NCBI RefSeq assembly: GCF_017356015.1
Contig: NZ_JAFIQV010000017.1
Coordinates: 60,474 to 124,473 of the forward strand
From: Azospirillum sp. SYSU D00513
GTDB lineage: Bacteria; Pseudomonadota; Alphaproteobacteria; Azospirillales; Azospirillaceae
Direction of reading: 5' to 3'
Length of the DNA: 64,000 nucleotides
In this document: positions 45,560 through 56,152 of the stretch, piece after piece
Position numbering within the stretch: position 1 is the first letter of the stretch
How the letters are laid out: each line of letters opens with the position of its first letter
Program-made: the position numbers and the translations under genes
Notes under the pieces: generated by a model
What the model was told of the DNA's origin: nothing
The model's database searches: none
Seen by the model: the letters and a program-made list of their open reading frames with translations, nothing else

Positions 45560-46873
45560 TCAGAGCGTCCGGTTCACGAGGTTCTCCAGATACTCCTGCC
45601 GGCCGGAACGCGGCTTCGGATCCAGGCCCTCGCGCTCGACGCGGGCGGCGATGTCGTCGAGTGAGCGTTCGCCGTTCAGCATGGCGACGGCCTCCGGCTG
45701 GTTCCAGCCGGCGTAGCGCTCCTCGACATGGCGGGGCAGCGCGCCGCTCTCGATCAGGCGGGCGGCGGCCAGCAGGGCCTGGGCGCAGACGTCCATGCCG
45801 CCGACATGGGCGTGCAGCAGGTCCTCCGGGTCGATGGACTGGCGGCGGATCTTGGCGTCGAAGTTGAAGCCGCCGGTGGTGAGCCCGCCGCCCTGGAGGA
45901 TGTGGTAGAGCGCCAGCGTCAGTTCCGGCACGTTGTTCGGGAACTGGTCGGTGTCCCAGCCCAGCAGCGGGTCGCCGCGGTTGACGTCGATGGAGCCGAG
46001 CAGGCCGCAGGCGTTGGCGGTGGCGATCTCGTGCTCGAAGCTGTGGCCGGCCAGGGTGGCGTGGTTCGCCTCGATGTTGACCTTCACCTCCTTCTCCAGC
46101 CCATAGCGCTGGAGGAAGGCGTAGACCGTGGCGGTGTCGAAGTCGTACTGGTGCTTGGTCGGCTCCTTCGGCTTCGGCTCGATCAGGATGGTGCCGCCGA
46201 AGCCGGTCTTGTGCTTGTGCTCGACCACCAGCGACAGGAAGCGGCCAAGCTGGTCCAGCTCGCGCTTCATGTCGGTGTTCAGCAGCGTCTCGTAGCCCTC
46301 GCGGCCGCCCCACAGCACGTAGTTCACGCCGCCGAGCTGGCGCGTCACATCGATGCAGTGCTTCACGGTCCCCGCCGCGTAGGCGAAGACGTCCGGATCC
46401 GGGTTGGTGGCCGCACCCGCCATGTAGCGGGGGTGGGAGAAGAGGTTGGCCGTGCCCCACAGCAGCTTGACCTTCGACGACCGCATCTTGGTCTCGAAAT
46501 ATTCGGCCATGCCGTAGAGGTTGCGGATCGATTCGGCGAAGCTCGCCCCCTCCGGCGCCACGTCGCGGTCGTGGAAGGTGAAGAAGGGCACGCCCAGCAG
46601 CTCGAACAGCTCGAAGGCGACGTCGGCCTTCAGGCGCGCGGCATCCATCTCGTCGCCGGCCATCCAGGGTCGGTCGAGCGTGCTGGCGCCGAAGGGGTCG
46701 CCGCCCGGCCAGCAGAAGCTGTGCCAGTAGCAGACGGCGAAGCGCAGATGCTCCTCCATCCGCTTGCCCAGCACAACGCGGTCGGGGTCGTACCAGCGGT
46801 AGGACAGCGGGTTGTCGCTGTCCGGCCCGCCATAGGCGATGGGGGTCACGTTCTCGAAGAAGCGGTTGCTCAT
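45560..46873 (-). CDS. xylA: Xylose isomerase
   Basis: 437 residues, the usual length of the longer (class II) bacterial enzyme. Active-site segments are in order: [13 protein letters not shown] (catalytic His), [26 protein letters not shown] (metal Glu and Lys), [17 protein letters not shown] and [20 protein letters not shown]. It interconverts D-xylose and D-xylulose in the cytoplasm. AGGAGG precedes the ATG. It follows the LacI regulator on the same strand and faces away from the xylFGH importer. No xylulokinase gene is in the window. Confidence 0.95.
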   Translation of the reverse strand: MSNRFFENVTPIAYGGPDSDNPLSYRWYDPDRVVLGKRMEEHLRFAVCYWHSFCWPGGDPFGASTLDRPWMAGDEMDAARLKADVAFELFELLGVPFFTFHDRDVAPEGASFAESIRNLYGMAEYFETKMRSSKVKLLWGTANLFSHPRYMAGAATNPDPDVFAYAAGTVKHCIDVTRQLGGVNYVLWGGREGYETLLNTDMKRELDQLGRFLSLVVEHKHKTGFGGTILIEPKPKEPTKHQYDFDTATVYAFLQRYGLEKEVKVNIEANHATLAGHSFEHEIATANACGLLGSIDVNRGDPLLGWDTDQFPNNVPELTLALYHILQGGGLTTGGFNFDAKIRRQSIDPEDLLHAHVGGMDVCAQALLAAARLIESGALPRHVEERYAGWNQPEAVAMLNGERSLDDIAARVEREGLDPKPRSGRQEYLENLVNRTL

Positions 46874-46939
46874 GGTGCGTTCCTCCTGGAAAGGGCGGTG
46901 GCGCGGCCCGGTTGGTTCCGGCCTTCACCGCCGATGGGG

Positions 46940-47971
46940 TCAGTAGGGGATGTTGTCGCGGAAGATGACGTCGATGCGCACGTTGGGGGGGACAAAGGCG
47001 GTGTTGCCCTCGCAATGCGCCCGCAGGCAGTCCAGCGCGTAGCGGACCTCGTCCGCGGTGCATTGGTTGATCACCGCGTCGAAGGTGCCGCTGATCAGCG
47101 CGCGCCGGGAATGGCTGGTGAGTTCATGGGCGATCACCACGATGTCCTTCCCCCGGCCGCTCGCCTCCAGCGCCCGGATGATGCCGCGGTTGCCGGCCCC
47201 CATGCTGTAGAGGCCGACGAGGTCGGGGTGGTCGCGCAGGAGCCGTTCGGTGATGGCGGGGGTGACGGCACTGTCGTCGAACCCCTCCTCCACCGGCAGG
47301 ATCTGAAGGCCGGGGAAGTCGCGCATCAACGTCTGCTCGAATCCGAGCCGCCGCTCCACATGGTCGCGCAGAACCAGCGAGCCGGCGATGAGCGCCACCT
47401 TACCCGGCCGCCGGCCGATGAAGCGGCCCATCAGCGATCCCGCGACCCGCCCCGCCGCCATGTTGTTGATGCCGACCGAATGCAGCCCGCGCGCCGGCGT
47501 CACGTCGGAGACCAGCGTGACGACACCGATGCCCTTGCGGATCAGCGCGTTGATCGCCTCCGCCACCATCGGCGTGTCGAGCGCCACGATGGCGGCGCCC
47601 ATGCAGTTGGAGGGGTCGAGCCCTTCCAGCACGCGCGCCAGCCCGGCCTCGTTGAAGGCCGGGTATTCGAGCACGGAAAGCAGGGTGCGCTGGGGCGCCA
47701 GCCGCTCCGCACTCGCCAGCGCTTCGGCGTGGAGCGTCTTCAGGAAGGTGTTGGCGTGGTTGTCCGGCAGCACGAAGCAGAAGCGGAAGTCCCGCCCCTT
47801 GGCGAGGTTCGCGGCGAACATGTCGCGCTGGTAGCCGAGCCGGTCCACCGCGTCCATGACGCGGCCGACGGTCGCCGCCCGCACGCCGGGACGCCGGTTC
47901 AGGACGCGGTCCACCGTCGCCAGGCTGACCCCGGCTTCGGCCGCGACATCATGGACGGTAACGCGCTTCAA
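46940..47971 (-). CDS. LacI-family regulator of the xylose module
   Basis: 343 residues from TTG 47971, chosen because GGGAGGAAG lies ten bases upstream and the helix-turn-helix begins at once (LKRVTVHDVAAEAGVSLATVDRVLNRR). A longer frame reaching 48250 lacks family character. The effector domain is periplasmic-binding-like (FRFCFVLPDNHANTFLKTLH, GINNMAAGRVAGSLMGRFIGRRP). It is divergent from xylF and upstream of xylA, so it most likely represses both until xylose is bound. It is a paralogue of the regulator at 29260-30333. Confidence 0.85.
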   Translation of the reverse strand: MKRVTVHDVAAEAGVSLATVDRVLNRRPGVRAATVGRVMDAVDRLGYQRDMFAANLAKGRDFRFCFVLPDNHANTFLKTLHAEALASAERLAPQRTLLSVLEYPAFNEAGLARVLEGLDPSNCMGAAIVALDTPMVAEAINALIRKGIGVVTLVSDVTPARGLHSVGINNMAAGRVAGSLMGRFIGRRPGKVALIAGSLVLRDHVERRLGFEQTLMRDFPGLQILPVEEGFDDSAVTPAITERLLRDHPDLVGLYSMGAGNRGIIRALEASGRGKDIVVIAHELTSHSRRALISGTFDAVINQCTADEVRYALDCLRAHCEGNTAFVPPNVRIDVIFRDNIPY

Positions 47972-48498
47972 CGGCTGGCTTCCTCCCTTTCCGGCAGTAT
48001 GACAGAAACCTGAGGTACGTAAATCTTTTTTCGGCCGAGCCGCATCCGGCAGCGAATCGAGGCACCCGCTCACGCACCTCCCCGAGTTTCCAACTAGTTG
48101 AAGAAGCTTCGATCTCCCTCTGAAAAGCCTTCCAAGCCTTGGACTTTTGCCTGCCTGCACGGATCGGCGCCGCAAGCCGCCTTGGAGCGGCGGCCACCTT
48201 CGCCGCACTGCCATTCGACAGAGACCGGCATGGCTTCCGGCCATGGACATAGGAGCTTCTGCTTACAAGGCGCACCAAATACTGCATTGCAGCAAAAGCT
48301 TGCGCCGCCCTCCTCTATGCAGCGCAAAATGAAAGCCGTTGATGTACGCACATCATTCGCTTATTGTGGCGAAAGACGGGCATGAAAAAACAATCGTGGC
48401 GGCTTGACGCGTGACCGGGACGGGCACCGGCAACGGGAACCGCGAGTGACGCGAGCACGACGGCCGCCCGTCATGGAAACGCACCAAGGAGGCATGCA
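47972..48498. promoter_or_regulatory. 527-bp divergent region between the LacI regulator and xylF
   Basis: No supported gene; small frames here have no ribosome sites or family features. It is AT-richer than its surroundings. Candidate elements are an interrupted palindrome TGATGTACGCACATCA at 48340-48355 (perfect six-base arms), a short palindrome CAACTAGTTG at 48091-48100, GAAGCTTC at 48103-48110 and TACGTA near 48016. The xylF ribosome site AAGGAGG is at 48486-48492. The first element is the best LacI-type operator candidate. Confidence 0.45.
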
Positions 48499-49515
48499 AT
48501 GAAGTTGAAGCATTGGCTGGCGGGCCTGATGGCCGCCACGTTCGTCGGCGCCGCCGCCCTGCCCGGGACCGCGCAGGCCTCGCCGGAAGCCCCGAAGATC
48601 GGCTTCTCCATCGATGACCTGCGGCTCGAGCGCTGGGCGCGCGACCGCGACTATTTCGTCGCGGCGGCGCAGGCGCTGGGCGCCACGGTCAACGTGCAGT
48701 CGGCCGACGCCAACGAGCAGCGCCAGATCTCGCAGATCGAGAACCTGATCTCGCGCGGCATGGACGTCATCGTCATCGTGCCCTTCAATTCGAAGGTTCT
48801 CGGCAACACCATCGCCGAGGCCAAGCGCGCCGGCATCAAGGTGGTCTCCTACGACCGGCTGATCCTGAACGCCGACGTGGACGCCTACATCTCCTTCGAC
48901 AACGAGCGCGTCGGCGCCATGCAAGCCAAGGGCGTCGTCGCCCAGGTGCCGAAGGGCAACTACTATCTCCTCGGCGGCTCGCCGACCGACAACAACGCCA
49001 AGCTTCTGCGCGACGGCCAGATGTCCGTCCTCCAGCCGCTGGTGGACAAGGGCGACATCAAGGTCGTCGGCAGCCAGTGGGTGAAGGAGTGGAGCCCGAC
49101 CGAGGCCCTGTCCATCGTCGAGAACGCGCTGACCGCCAACGGCAACAAGATCGACGCCATCGTCGCCTCCAACGACGCCACCGCGGGCGGCGCCATCCAG
49201 GCGCTGGCGGCCCAGGGCCTTGCAGGCAAGGTGGCGGTGTCCGGCCAGGACGCCGACCTCGCCGCCGTGCAGCGCGTCGTCGCCGGCACGCAGACCCTGA
49301 CCGTCTACAAGCCGCTGAAGCTGATCGCGTCGGAAGCCGCCAAGATGGCGGTGCAGCTCGCCAAGAACGAGAAGCCGAACTTCACGACCCAGCTCGACAA
49401 CGGCACGAAGAAGGTGGACTCCCTCCTGCTCGACCCGACGCCGATCACCAAGGAGAACGTCAAGCTCCTGATCGACGACCAGTTCTTCACCGAGGCGCAG
49501 ATCTACAAGAAGTGA
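48499..49515 (+). CDS. xylF: D-xylose ABC transporter substrate-binding protein
   Basis: 338 residues. A Sec signal peptide (MKLKHWLAGLMAATFVGAAAL... cleaved near AQA) precedes a type-1 periplasmic sugar-binding domain matching XylF: KIGFSIDDLRLERWARDRDYF, DANEQRQISQIENLISRG, VVSYDRLILNADVDAYISFD and VASNDATAGGAIQAL. The strong ribosome site AAGGAGG lies six to seven bases before the ATG. It is first in xylFGH and followed by a 14-bp perfect hairpin. The family match and adjacent xylA make xylose the ligand with good confidence. Confidence 0.92.
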   Translation: MKLKHWLAGLMAATFVGAAALPGTAQASPEAPKIGFSIDDLRLERWARDRDYFVAAAQALGATVNVQSADANEQRQISQIENLISRGMDVIVIVPFNSKVLGNTIAEAKRAGIKVVSYDRLILNADVDAYISFDNERVGAMQAKGVVAQVPKGNYYLLGGSPTDNNAKLLRDGQMSVLQPLVDKGDIKVVGSQWVKEWSPTEALSIVENALTANGNKIDAIVASNDATAGGAIQALAAQGLAGKVAVSGQDADLAAVQRVVAGTQTLTVYKPLKLIASEAAKMAVQLAKNEKPNFTTQLDNGTKKVDSLLLDPTPITKENVKLLIDDQFFTEAQIYKK

Positions 49516-49538
49516 CCTCCTGAAGGCACAGGGACGGC

Positions 49539-49572
49539 GTGTCCCCCGCGGCTGGTCCGCCGCGGGGGACAC
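49539..49572 (+). other. Intercistronic hairpin between xylF and xylG
   Basis: Perfect 14-base stem (49539-49552 with 49559-49572; outer GTGTCCCC, inner GCGGC) around TGGTCC, without a T tract. It is placed to protect the xylF transcript end or reduce read-through, giving excess binding protein. Confidence 0.6.
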
Positions 49573-49634
49573 GGGGACAAGGAACAGGGCCGCGATCCCC
49601 GGTCATAAGGGGGCCGGGAGGGAGGAAACCCCAG

Positions 49635-51173
<1,539 letters not shown>

Positions 51174-51204
51174 AGGGCCGGCCGCCCCGGCGGAGGAAAC
51201 CACC

Positions 51205-52383
51205 ATGACCACGGCCAACGCGGCCCTCGGCGCGGCGAAGCCGCGCCGGCCCCTGAAGATCCGGGACGTCTTTTCCCGCTACAAGATCCTGGCGCTGCTG
51301 CTCGCCACCGCCCTGATCTGGATGCTGTTCGGCTGGCTGACCGACGGCGACTTCCTGACCCCGCGCAACTTCTCCAACCTGCTGCGCCAGACGGCGATCA
51401 CGGCGATGCTGGCCGCGGGCATGGTGTTCGTGATGGTGTCGGGGGAAATCGACCTGTCGGTCGGATCCTTCCTCGGGCTGATGGGGGGCGTCGCGGCGAT
51501 CCTCGACGTCTACTACCAGGTGCCTGTGGCGGTGAACATCCTGATCGTGCTGCTGCTGGGGGCGGCGGTCGGGCTGTTCAACGGCGTCTGGGTCGCCTAT
51601 CTGCGCGTGCCCTCCTTCATCGTCGGGCTGGCCGGCCTGCTGGCCTTCCGCGGCATCCTGATCGGCATGACCGACGGCGCCACGGTGGCCCCCGTCTCGC
51701 CGGAGCTGGTCTTCATCGGCCAGGGCTACGTGCCGCGCCTCGTGGGCGACGCGCTGGCGGTCGGGCTGTTCGTCATCCTCGCCGTGGTGACCCTGCGCTC
51801 GCGGGCGCGCCGACGGCTGCACAAGCTGGCGGTTCCGCCCATGTGGCAGGTGGCCCTGCAGCTCCTGGCCTACGCGTTGGGCATCGCCGGCTTCATGTGG
51901 ATGCTCAACTCCTATTACGGCATCCCGATCCCCGTGCTGAACATGCTGCTGATCCTCGGCGTGTTCAGCGTGGTGGCGAGCCGCACCGTCTTCGGGCGCC
52001 GCATCTACGCCATCGGCGGCAACCAGGAGGCCACCCGCCTGTCCGGCGTCAACGTCCGCAAGGTGAAGATGCTGATCTTCGCCCTCATGGGCATGATGGC
52101 GGCGCTGGCCGGCATCACCACGACCGCGCGGTTGGCCGCGGGATCGCCGTCCGCCGGCAGCCTGGGTGAGCTGGACGCCATCGCTTCCTGCATCATCGGC
52201 GGCACCTCCATGCGCGGCGGCGTCGGCACGGTGCATGGCGCGCTGATCGGCGCGCTGGTCATGGCGAGCCTCGACAACGGCATGTCGATGATGGGTGTGG
52301 AGACCTTCTGGCAAATGATCGTGAAGGGCAGCATCCTGCTGCTCGCCGTCTGGGTCGACATCATGACCGGCTCGGACCGCTGA
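51205..52383 (+). CDS. xylH: D-xylose ABC transporter permease
   Basis: 392 residues with about ten to eleven spans in the BPD_transp_2 family. It contains ITAMLAAGMVFVMVSGEIDLSVGSFLGLMGGVAA, FGRRIYAIGGNQEATRLSGVNV and IGGTSMRGGVGTVHGALIGAL, as in XylH. GGAGG lies before the ATG. It is last of the operon and followed by a strong terminator. Confidence 0.92.
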   Translation: MTTANAALGAAKPRRPLKIRDVFSRYKILALLLATALIWMLFGWLTDGDFLTPRNFSNLLRQTAITAMLAAGMVFVMVSGEIDLSVGSFLGLMGGVAAILDVYYQVPVAVNILIVLLLGAAVGLFNGVWVAYLRVPSFIVGLAGLLAFRGILIGMTDGATVAPVSPELVFIGQGYVPRLVGDALAVGLFVILAVVTLRSRARRRLHKLAVPPMWQVALQLLAYALGIAGFMWMLNSYYGIPIPVLNMLLILGVFSVVASRTVFGRRIYAIGGNQEATRLSGVNVRKVKMLIFALMGMMAALAGITTTARLAAGSPSAGSLGELDAIASCIIGGTSMRGGVGTVHGALIGALVMASLDNGMSMMGVETFWQMIVKGSILLLAVWVDIMTGSDR

Positions 52384-52411
52384 GCCGGGACGGAGGCGAT
52401 GCGTGCGTAAA

Positions 52412-52446
52412 AAAAGCCCGCCGGCGCGCTGCGCCGGCGGGCTTTT
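52412..52446. terminator. Bidirectional Rho-independent terminator
   Basis: A perfect 16-base stem (52412-52427 with 52431-52446) with a three-base loop. It starts with AAAA and ends with TTTT, so it can end xylFGH transcription and also the convergent response-regulator gene. Confidence 0.92.
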
Positions 52447-52478
52447 GTCTGACCAGGAAGCCCCCCTGCCCTACGGCT

Positions 52479-53309
52479 TCAGGCGGCCTGGAGTTCCACG
52501 GCGACGCTACCGGCGGCGCCGTTCCAGCGGTAGCCGAAGCCCGGGTAGTTGCCGATGCCGTCGAACTCCGCGTCGATGGCGCGGAACTTCTGGCGGATGC
52601 GCTTGATGAAGGCGCGGACGTTGGCGCGGTAGCCGGCGTCGCCGTGGCCGGCCATGAAGCCGGGGCCATGCACCAGGTCGTAGATCTCGCGGTAGGAGAC
52701 ATCCTGGTCCGGGCGCGTCGCCATCAGCTTGACCATGTTGAACTCGGTCAGGGTGAGGTCCAGGCGCTGGCCCTTCCAGAAGGCGCGGCTCTGGTCCATG
52801 CGCAGCTCCAGGTCGCCCATCCTCTCGACGACGGTCTCCGGCGCGGCCTGTGCGGCGGGTGCTTCCACCTCGCCGGCAGCACCCTTGGTGCCGTCGATGG
52901 CGAGCGCCATGCGGCGCAGCAGGATCGGCAGGCGGCGCGACTTCTCGACGAAATCGACCGCGCCGTTGGCCAGGGCGATTTCCTCGGCCGCGTCGTGGAC
53001 GCCGTTGGCGAGGCAGATCACCGGCGCGCCGATCCCGCGGGAGCGGGCGTCGCGCAGCAGTGCCGCGACATCGGCGTCGGGCATGTTCCAGTCCAGCAGG
53101 ACGAGGTCGGCTTCGCCGCCGTTCGCCAGGAACTCGATGGCGGCGCCGCTGTGGTCGAACGAGCGCACGTCATAGCCTTCCTCGGCGAGCGTCAGGCCAA
53201 GCGTCTCCCGGTAGCTCTCGTCGGCATCGACCAGCGCCACGCGGGCGATGGAGGCCGCCATGCGGGCGGTCGGGACGTTGGAGAAGGACGTGAGATCGGT
53301 CATCGTCAT
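52479..53309 (-). CDS. OmpR/PhoB-type response regulator
   Basis: 276 residues. An N-terminal extension of about 20 residues precedes the receiver (VALVDADESYRETL; phospho-Asp in LVLLDWNMPDADV; Lys in DFVEKSRRL). A long linker rich in Ala and Glu leads to a C-terminal winged helix (LTLTEFNMVKLMATRPDQDVSYREIYDLVHG, RANVRAFIKRIRQKF). It resembles ChvI-like regulators with an insertion. It is co-directional with the hybrid kinase gene upstream (187-bp gap), a possible partner. Confidence 0.85.
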   Translation of the reverse strand: MTMTDLTSFSNVPTARMAASIARVALVDADESYRETLGLTLAEEGYDVRSFDHSGAAIEFLANGGEADLVLLDWNMPDADVAALLRDARSRGIGAPVICLANGVHDAAEEIALANGAVDFVEKSRRLPILLRRMALAIDGTKGAAGEVEAPAAQAAPETVVERMGDLELRMDQSRAFWKGQRLDLTLTEFNMVKLMATRPDQDVSYREIYDLVHGPGFMAGHGDAGYRANVRAFIKRIRQKFRAIDAEFDGIGNYPGFGYRWNGAAGSVAVELQAA

Positions 53310-53495
53310 GGGCTTGCATCTCGCTGGGTTGGCGCCGGAGCGTTCAAACCGGCGTTTCCGTCGGTGCCCGGCTTGGCTGACCCATTCATGAGGCCGCCAT
53401 GGTTAATGACACTTTAAGGCCACGTTTCCTACCACTTCTTTGCAAAGATGGTCATCCAGTACTGAATTTTATTTGGATGCCTTGAACTTTTATCT

Positions 53496-55706
53496 TCAAT
53501 CCCGGGTACCGGATTCTCCGCTCAGGACTTCGGCGAGTTGGCGCGGCGTCACCGGCTTGTGGACGAGATGCAGGCCGTTCGCGGCCGCCTCGCGCGCGAC
53601 CTCGGGACCGGTTTCGCCGGTCAGGAGGATGCCCGGGATCGCGACGCCGCAGAGGTCCCGGATCCGTAGGATCGTCTGCGTGCCGCTGCCATGGGGCAGG
53701 CGGTAGTCGGACAGGATGATGTCCGGCCGTTCCCCGCTCCCGGCCAGCCGCTCGACCGCGGCTTCGGCCGAGGTGGCCGTGACGACGGTGTATCCCCAGC
53801 TTTCCAGGATTGCCGTCAGGCCGAGCAGGACCATCGTGTCGTCGTCCACGACGACGGCGAAGCGATGCGGCCCCGGCCGTGGCACCGTGTAGGGGTCCTC
53901 CGTCCCGACCGGCTCCGCCGCAATGCTGCCGAGCGGCACCGCGATGGAGAATTCCGACCCTTTGCCGGCTTCGGAGCGGACTTCCACGGGATGGTCGAGG
54001 AGCCGGGAGAGCCGCCGCACGATCGCGAGACCCAGCCCCAAGCCCTGGTTGCGGTCGCGTTCGGAATTGGCGACCTGATGAAACTCCTCCCAGATCCGCG
54101 ACAGATGCTCGGACGGGATGCCAATGCCCGTGTCGGTCACCAGGATGCGCAGCCGTCCTCCCTCCGCCTGGCAGGCGATGCGGACCGTTCCGGCCTCGGT
54201 GTAGCGGACGGCGTTCTCCACGAGGTTGCGCAGCATGCGCGCCAGGAGCGTCCGGTCGCTGCGGACGACGGCGTCGCAGAGGCGGACTTCCAGCGCCAGC
54301 CCCTTGGCTTCCGCGATGCCCTTGTAGGCGGCCCCGACCGTGTCCACCAGCGTGCCGGCGGAAAAATCCTCCAGGGCGGGTTCGATCGTGCCTGCGTCCA
54401 GCCGGGACACGTCCAGAAGGCTGTCCAGCAGTTCCTTCAGCGCGTCGAGCCCGCGTTCGAGATGGGTCATGGCGTGAAGCGCCCTGGCGCCCTGGATGTG
54501 CGTCCGCAGCACGCTGGCGAAGAGCATCAGCGATTGCAGCGGCTGGCGCAGGTCATGGCTCGCCGCGGCGAGGAACTTGCTCTTGGAAAGGCTCGCCTCC
54601 TCGGCCTGCAGCCGGGCGTCCACCGCGGCCCGATGCTCCGCGTCGCGCGCCGCGTCGTGAGAGCGCAGCAGGGCGTGGGCGTCCAGGAGCGCGCGGCCGA
54701 GATCGTCGATCTGGCGGATTCCGGTCACGGCGGGGCGCGGCGCCTCGCCACGGCCGAGCGCCGCCGCCGCCGCGGACACGCCGGCGACGTCCCGCGCCAG
54801 CCTTCCGGAAAACCAGGCGGCCAGGAGCAGGCCCAGGGTGACGAGCGCCACCCCGCCGGCCCCGACCAGAGCCATGGACTGGCGGAAGGGCGCCCAATAG
54901 ATCGTTTCCGGAACGCCGATCATCACGGTGACGTCCCAGGGCGGCATCTTCACGAAGGCCCGTTTCAGTGGCGTTCCGTCCTCCGACGGCAGGTCCACGA
55001 CGCCGCGCTGGCTGCGCGCCAGTATCTCCCGGAAGGCCGCCGTCGCCTTCCGTCCGACGACCGTCTCGGGCGCCCGGTTCCGGGAGAGCACCGTGCCCTG
55101 CCGGTTCACCACCGCCGCGTACCAGCCTTCCGGAAGGTTCTGGGCGTCGAGGACGGCGTTCAGGACCTTCACCGGCACGTTCATGTGCAGGCTGTAAGCC
55201 GGAACGCCCTCACGCAGCACCGGCATGCCGACGGAAATGGTCATCAGGTCGGTGACGGCCCCCCGGAACACGTCGGACAGCTGCGTCTCGCCCGTTTCCA
55301 GGACCCGCGCGGCCATGTCCGGCTGGGCGCTCGGCGGCAGATCCGCGCCGAAGGGCCGGAGCGTATTGAAAAGCTGCGCGCCCGTCCGGTCGAGGAGCGT
55401 GATCGACGCCGCGTCGGGCGCGAGCGTCCTCATCCGTACGGCATGCTCGTACATGCCCTGGAGGTTCCCTCCCAGGGCCTCGTCCGTCTGCCCCAGGGCC
55501 ATGAGGACGGTCGACCATCCCTGGATGTGCTGCTGCACGGCGTTGGCCGCCGCATCGGTCCGCTGCACAAGGTTCGTGAGCGTGGCCGCCCGCTCGGACT
55601 CGGTCAGGCGGTAGGTCACGAAACCGGCGAAGAGAACCAGGGGCACCGAGGTGAGCAGGGACAGCAGGAAGAGCCATGTCCTAACGCCCGCGGTCGATCT
55701 CGCCAT
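53496..55706 (-). CDS. Hybrid sensor histidine kinase with Cache-type sensor and receiver
   Basis: 736 residues. A span at about 9-29 and another at about 282-302 bound a periplasmic dCache-like domain (ITLLDRTGAQLFNTLRPFG, SRNRAPETVVGRKATAAFREIL). A linker leads to the kinase core with phospho-His in AASHDLRQPLQSLMLF, N-box RNLVENAVRYT, DTGIGIPSEH and GLGLGLAIVRRL. The C-terminal receiver has VVVDDDTMVLLG, Asp in IILSDYRLPHGSG and Lys in LVHKPVTPRQ. RQPLQSL-type kinases often signal to separate regulators; the adjacent OmpR-type protein is a candidate. Confidence 0.88.
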   Translation of the reverse strand: MARSTAGVRTWLFLLSLLTSVPLVLFAGFVTYRLTESERAATLTNLVQRTDAAANAVQQHIQGWSTVLMALGQTDEALGGNLQGMYEHAVRMRTLAPDAASITLLDRTGAQLFNTLRPFGADLPPSAQPDMAARVLETGETQLSDVFRGAVTDLMTISVGMPVLREGVPAYSLHMNVPVKVLNAVLDAQNLPEGWYAAVVNRQGTVLSRNRAPETVVGRKATAAFREILARSQRGVVDLPSEDGTPLKRAFVKMPPWDVTVMIGVPETIYWAPFRQSMALVGAGGVALVTLGLLLAAWFSGRLARDVAGVSAAAAALGRGEAPRPAVTGIRQIDDLGRALLDAHALLRSHDAARDAEHRAAVDARLQAEEASLSKSKFLAAASHDLRQPLQSLMLFASVLRTHIQGARALHAMTHLERGLDALKELLDSLLDVSRLDAGTIEPALEDFSAGTLVDTVGAAYKGIAEAKGLALEVRLCDAVVRSDRTLLARMLRNLVENAVRYTEAGTVRIACQAEGGRLRILVTDTGIGIPSEHLSRIWEEFHQVANSERDRNQGLGLGLAIVRRLSRLLDHPVEVRSEAGKGSEFSIAVPLGSIAAEPVGTEDPYTVPRPGPHRFAVVVDDDTMVLLGLTAILESWGYTVVTATSAEAAVERLAGSGERPDIILSDYRLPHGSGTQTILRIRDLCGVAIPGILLTGETGPEVAREAAANGLHLVHKPVTPRQLAEVLSGESGTRD

Positions 55707-56152
55707 CCACCCTGCCCGATGCGGTTCCCGTGTCGCCGCCCTCCGCCTCCCGCCTGTTGGGGAAAGCGGCTGGCCGCCTGCCTTCTATGTTGGGTCGGCG
55801 GGACGGGCCGTCCAGGCCGAAACGTCCGATGAGGGCAGGTCTGGCAACAAGAACGAAACGGAAAAGCCAATCGCCATGTAACGGTGTTTGTGACGGCGCC
55901 CAGCTTGGCTGCATGCTTGATGGCGCTTGGCGCCACGCCCGCCACCGTCTGCTTGCACTAAACCATGCGCAGCAACTCTCCTTTTTGAAATCGGCCGGAC
56001 CGTCGATCCATTCCGCTGCTTCTAGGCGCTGAATTTCTACGGAGCAGCCCGATGGGCATCCTGAGCGCTCCGTTAATAGGGGATTCAGATACACAATGTA
56101 ACTTAAGGTTTATCGGCCGGCATGGCCGTTATCGGAGAAACCGGAGTTCATT
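55707..56152. other. 446-bp intergenic stretch upstream of the small secreted-protein gene
   Basis: No frame here has a ribosome site or family features. The kinase promoter is presumably near 55710-55900 and the promoter of the gene at 56153 lies in the AT-richer 56020-56140 part (TTAATAGGGGATTCAGATAC region). I see no repeat or RNA structure that stands out. Confidence 0.4.

Noticed and set aside
45728..48013. 761-codon plus-strand open frame opposite xylA and the LacI regulator
   Set aside because: Antisense of two well-supported genes; no ribosome site or domain.
48091..48110. CAACTAGTTG and GAAGCTTC palindromes as LacI operators
   Set aside because: Too short and lacking the CG centre usual for LacI-family sites; the element at 48340-48355 is a better candidate.
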